From assembly GCA_017305715.1 (NCBI GenBank), contig JAFKKG010000027.1, forward strand, positions 62,001 through 126,000: a stretch of 64,000 nucleotides of DNA. The letters run 5' to 3'. Numbering within the stretch: the stretch's first letter is position 1; each line of letters begins with the position of its first letter. A model generated the notes under the pieces. The model did no database searches. It was not told the origin of the DNA and saw only the letters and a list, made by a program, of their open reading frames with translations. Below are positions 63,762 through 64,000 of this stretch, piece after piece. Both the position numbers and the translations under genes were made by a program. The DNA comes from Hyphomicrobiales bacterium. Lineage in GTDB: Bacteria > Pseudomonadota > Alphaproteobacteria > Rhizobiales > Xanthobacteraceae.

Positions 63762-63795
63762 CCCTCCCGAGCCAAAGGCTTCGGAGGGTTTTTTA
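63762..63795 (+). terminator. Rho-independent-type terminator
   Basis: Stem CCCTCC...AGCC pairs with GGCT...GGAGGG around a short A-rich loop, followed by a run of six Ts. It would end transcripts from the left, or act as an attenuator for sequences to the right; the small internal mismatch weakens it slightly. Confidence 0.6.
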
Positions 63796-63921
63796 TTGTC
63801 CGAAGCAAGGCTCTTTTGAAATATCCCGGCTTGAACGCCGGAACGGGAGACCCGGATCCCGGGGCTCGCGCCGGAAAGGCGTGTGCCCAAGCGCGCGGGG
63901 CCTGTCGGAGGGAACGAGGCG

Positions 63922-63996
63922 ATGAGCCGGATACCGATGACAGAGCGAACCTTGGAGGTTCGCAACAGCGGCGCATCGTTCACGCGCCGCAAATGA
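63922..63996 (+). CDS. Possible 24-residue small frame or leader peptide
   Basis: ATG to TGA with GGAGGG 10 nt upstream and a nearer GAGG. Translation begins M-S-R-I-P-M-T-E-R-T and ends with a basic S-F-T-R-R-K. It starts downstream of the terminator and GC-rich stems, the usual place for a leader peptide, but its length allows no family claim. Confidence 0.25.
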   Translation: MSRIPMTERTLEVRNSGASFTRRK

Positions 63997-64000
63997 ATTT

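Larger units (their letters stand above)
63505..64000. other. Non-coding edge region
   Basis: Nearly 500 nt with no convincing full-length gene. It holds a hairpin GTGAGAT...ATCTCAC (63734-63757), the terminator-like stem at 63762-63794, several GC-rich inverted stretches around 63820-63900, and a small frame at 63922-63996 with a ribosome site. The region may be a structured leader of a gene beyond the window. Confidence 0.35.

Noticed and set aside
63225-63992. Minus-strand frame covering the DHFR-like gene end and the edge region
   Set aside because: It overlaps the supported DHFR-like gene and the terminator stem; no domain, no ribosome site.
1-64000. tRNA or rRNA genes, CRISPR array, insertion sequence
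   Set aside because: No cloverleaf with a TTCGA loop, no regularly spaced direct repeats and no transposase or integrase motif was found by eye in the gaps; a covariance search would be needed to be certain.

Overview
The window looks like chromosome from a Bradyrhizobium-type alphaproteobacterium (Hyphomicrobiales, Nitrobacteraceae). The reasons are its high GC, alphaproteobacterial gene neighbourhoods (dnaB-alr, radA-cvpA-purF, NnrU next to panB, a DUF5993 protein next to dsbB), many ABC-type solute-binding proteins and acyl-CoA enzymes, and several palindromic intergenic repeats of the sort that litter Bradyrhizobium and Rhodopseudomonas genomes. No rRNA, tRNA, CRISPR array, transposase or phage gene was recognised. 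Species-level identity cannot be fixed from the sequence alone.

Layout. 1-2445: end of dnaB, then alr and an exonuclease III. 2446-10007: an accessory catabolic block with a nitrate/sulfonate-type ABC transporter, a YtcJ-type amidohydrolase, a RidA protein, an ACMSD-family amidohydrolase and a 3-hydroxyanthranilate dioxygenase; three of these match steps of the 2-aminomuconate route for aminated aromatics. 10164-18774: a membrane-fused spermidine-synthase-like protein, an epimerase, a cupin, two class III nucleotide cyclases, a GFA-family protein and a TauE-like permease. 18776-26045: an acyl-CoA module (Ltp2-like thiolase-fold protein with DUF35 partner, two acyl-CoA dehydrogenases, MaoC hydratase, Bug-type binding protein, threonine-synthase-like PLP enzyme) whose two divergent promoter regions share the palindrome ACTGT-N2-ACAGT.

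26130-30820: radA, cvpA, purF and an SDR. 30920-35241: an exported beta-propeller protein, an orphan branched-chain-type binding protein and a PoxB-like ThDP enzyme. 35367-40529: MFS exporter, der, a lipoprotein, a YfgM-like protein and an exported protein. 40550-46478: acyl-CoA ligase, panB, NnrU, an exported protein, prfC, and a Gdx/SugE exporter preceded by a clear guanidine-II (mini-ykkC) riboswitch. 46471-53086: Pit phosphate transporter with its PhoU-like partner, then a complete Liv-type ABC operon whose binding protein closely resembles the orphan at 32178. 53438-64000: a PAS-domain gene with a broken tandem copy, ArsC-like reductase, dctA, DUF5993-dsbB, GST, GNAT, IlvD/Edd dehydratase, M20 peptidase, Lin0512 protein, VOC and DHFR-like proteins, then a non-coding edge with a terminator.

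The most interesting items are the ACTGT-N2-ACAGT regulon around a steroid-side-chain-like retro-aldolase module, the partial 2-aminomuconate pathway with its own transporter and a second putative operator set, the guanidine-II riboswitch/Gdx pair, the atypical DsbB, and the decaying PAS duplicate.
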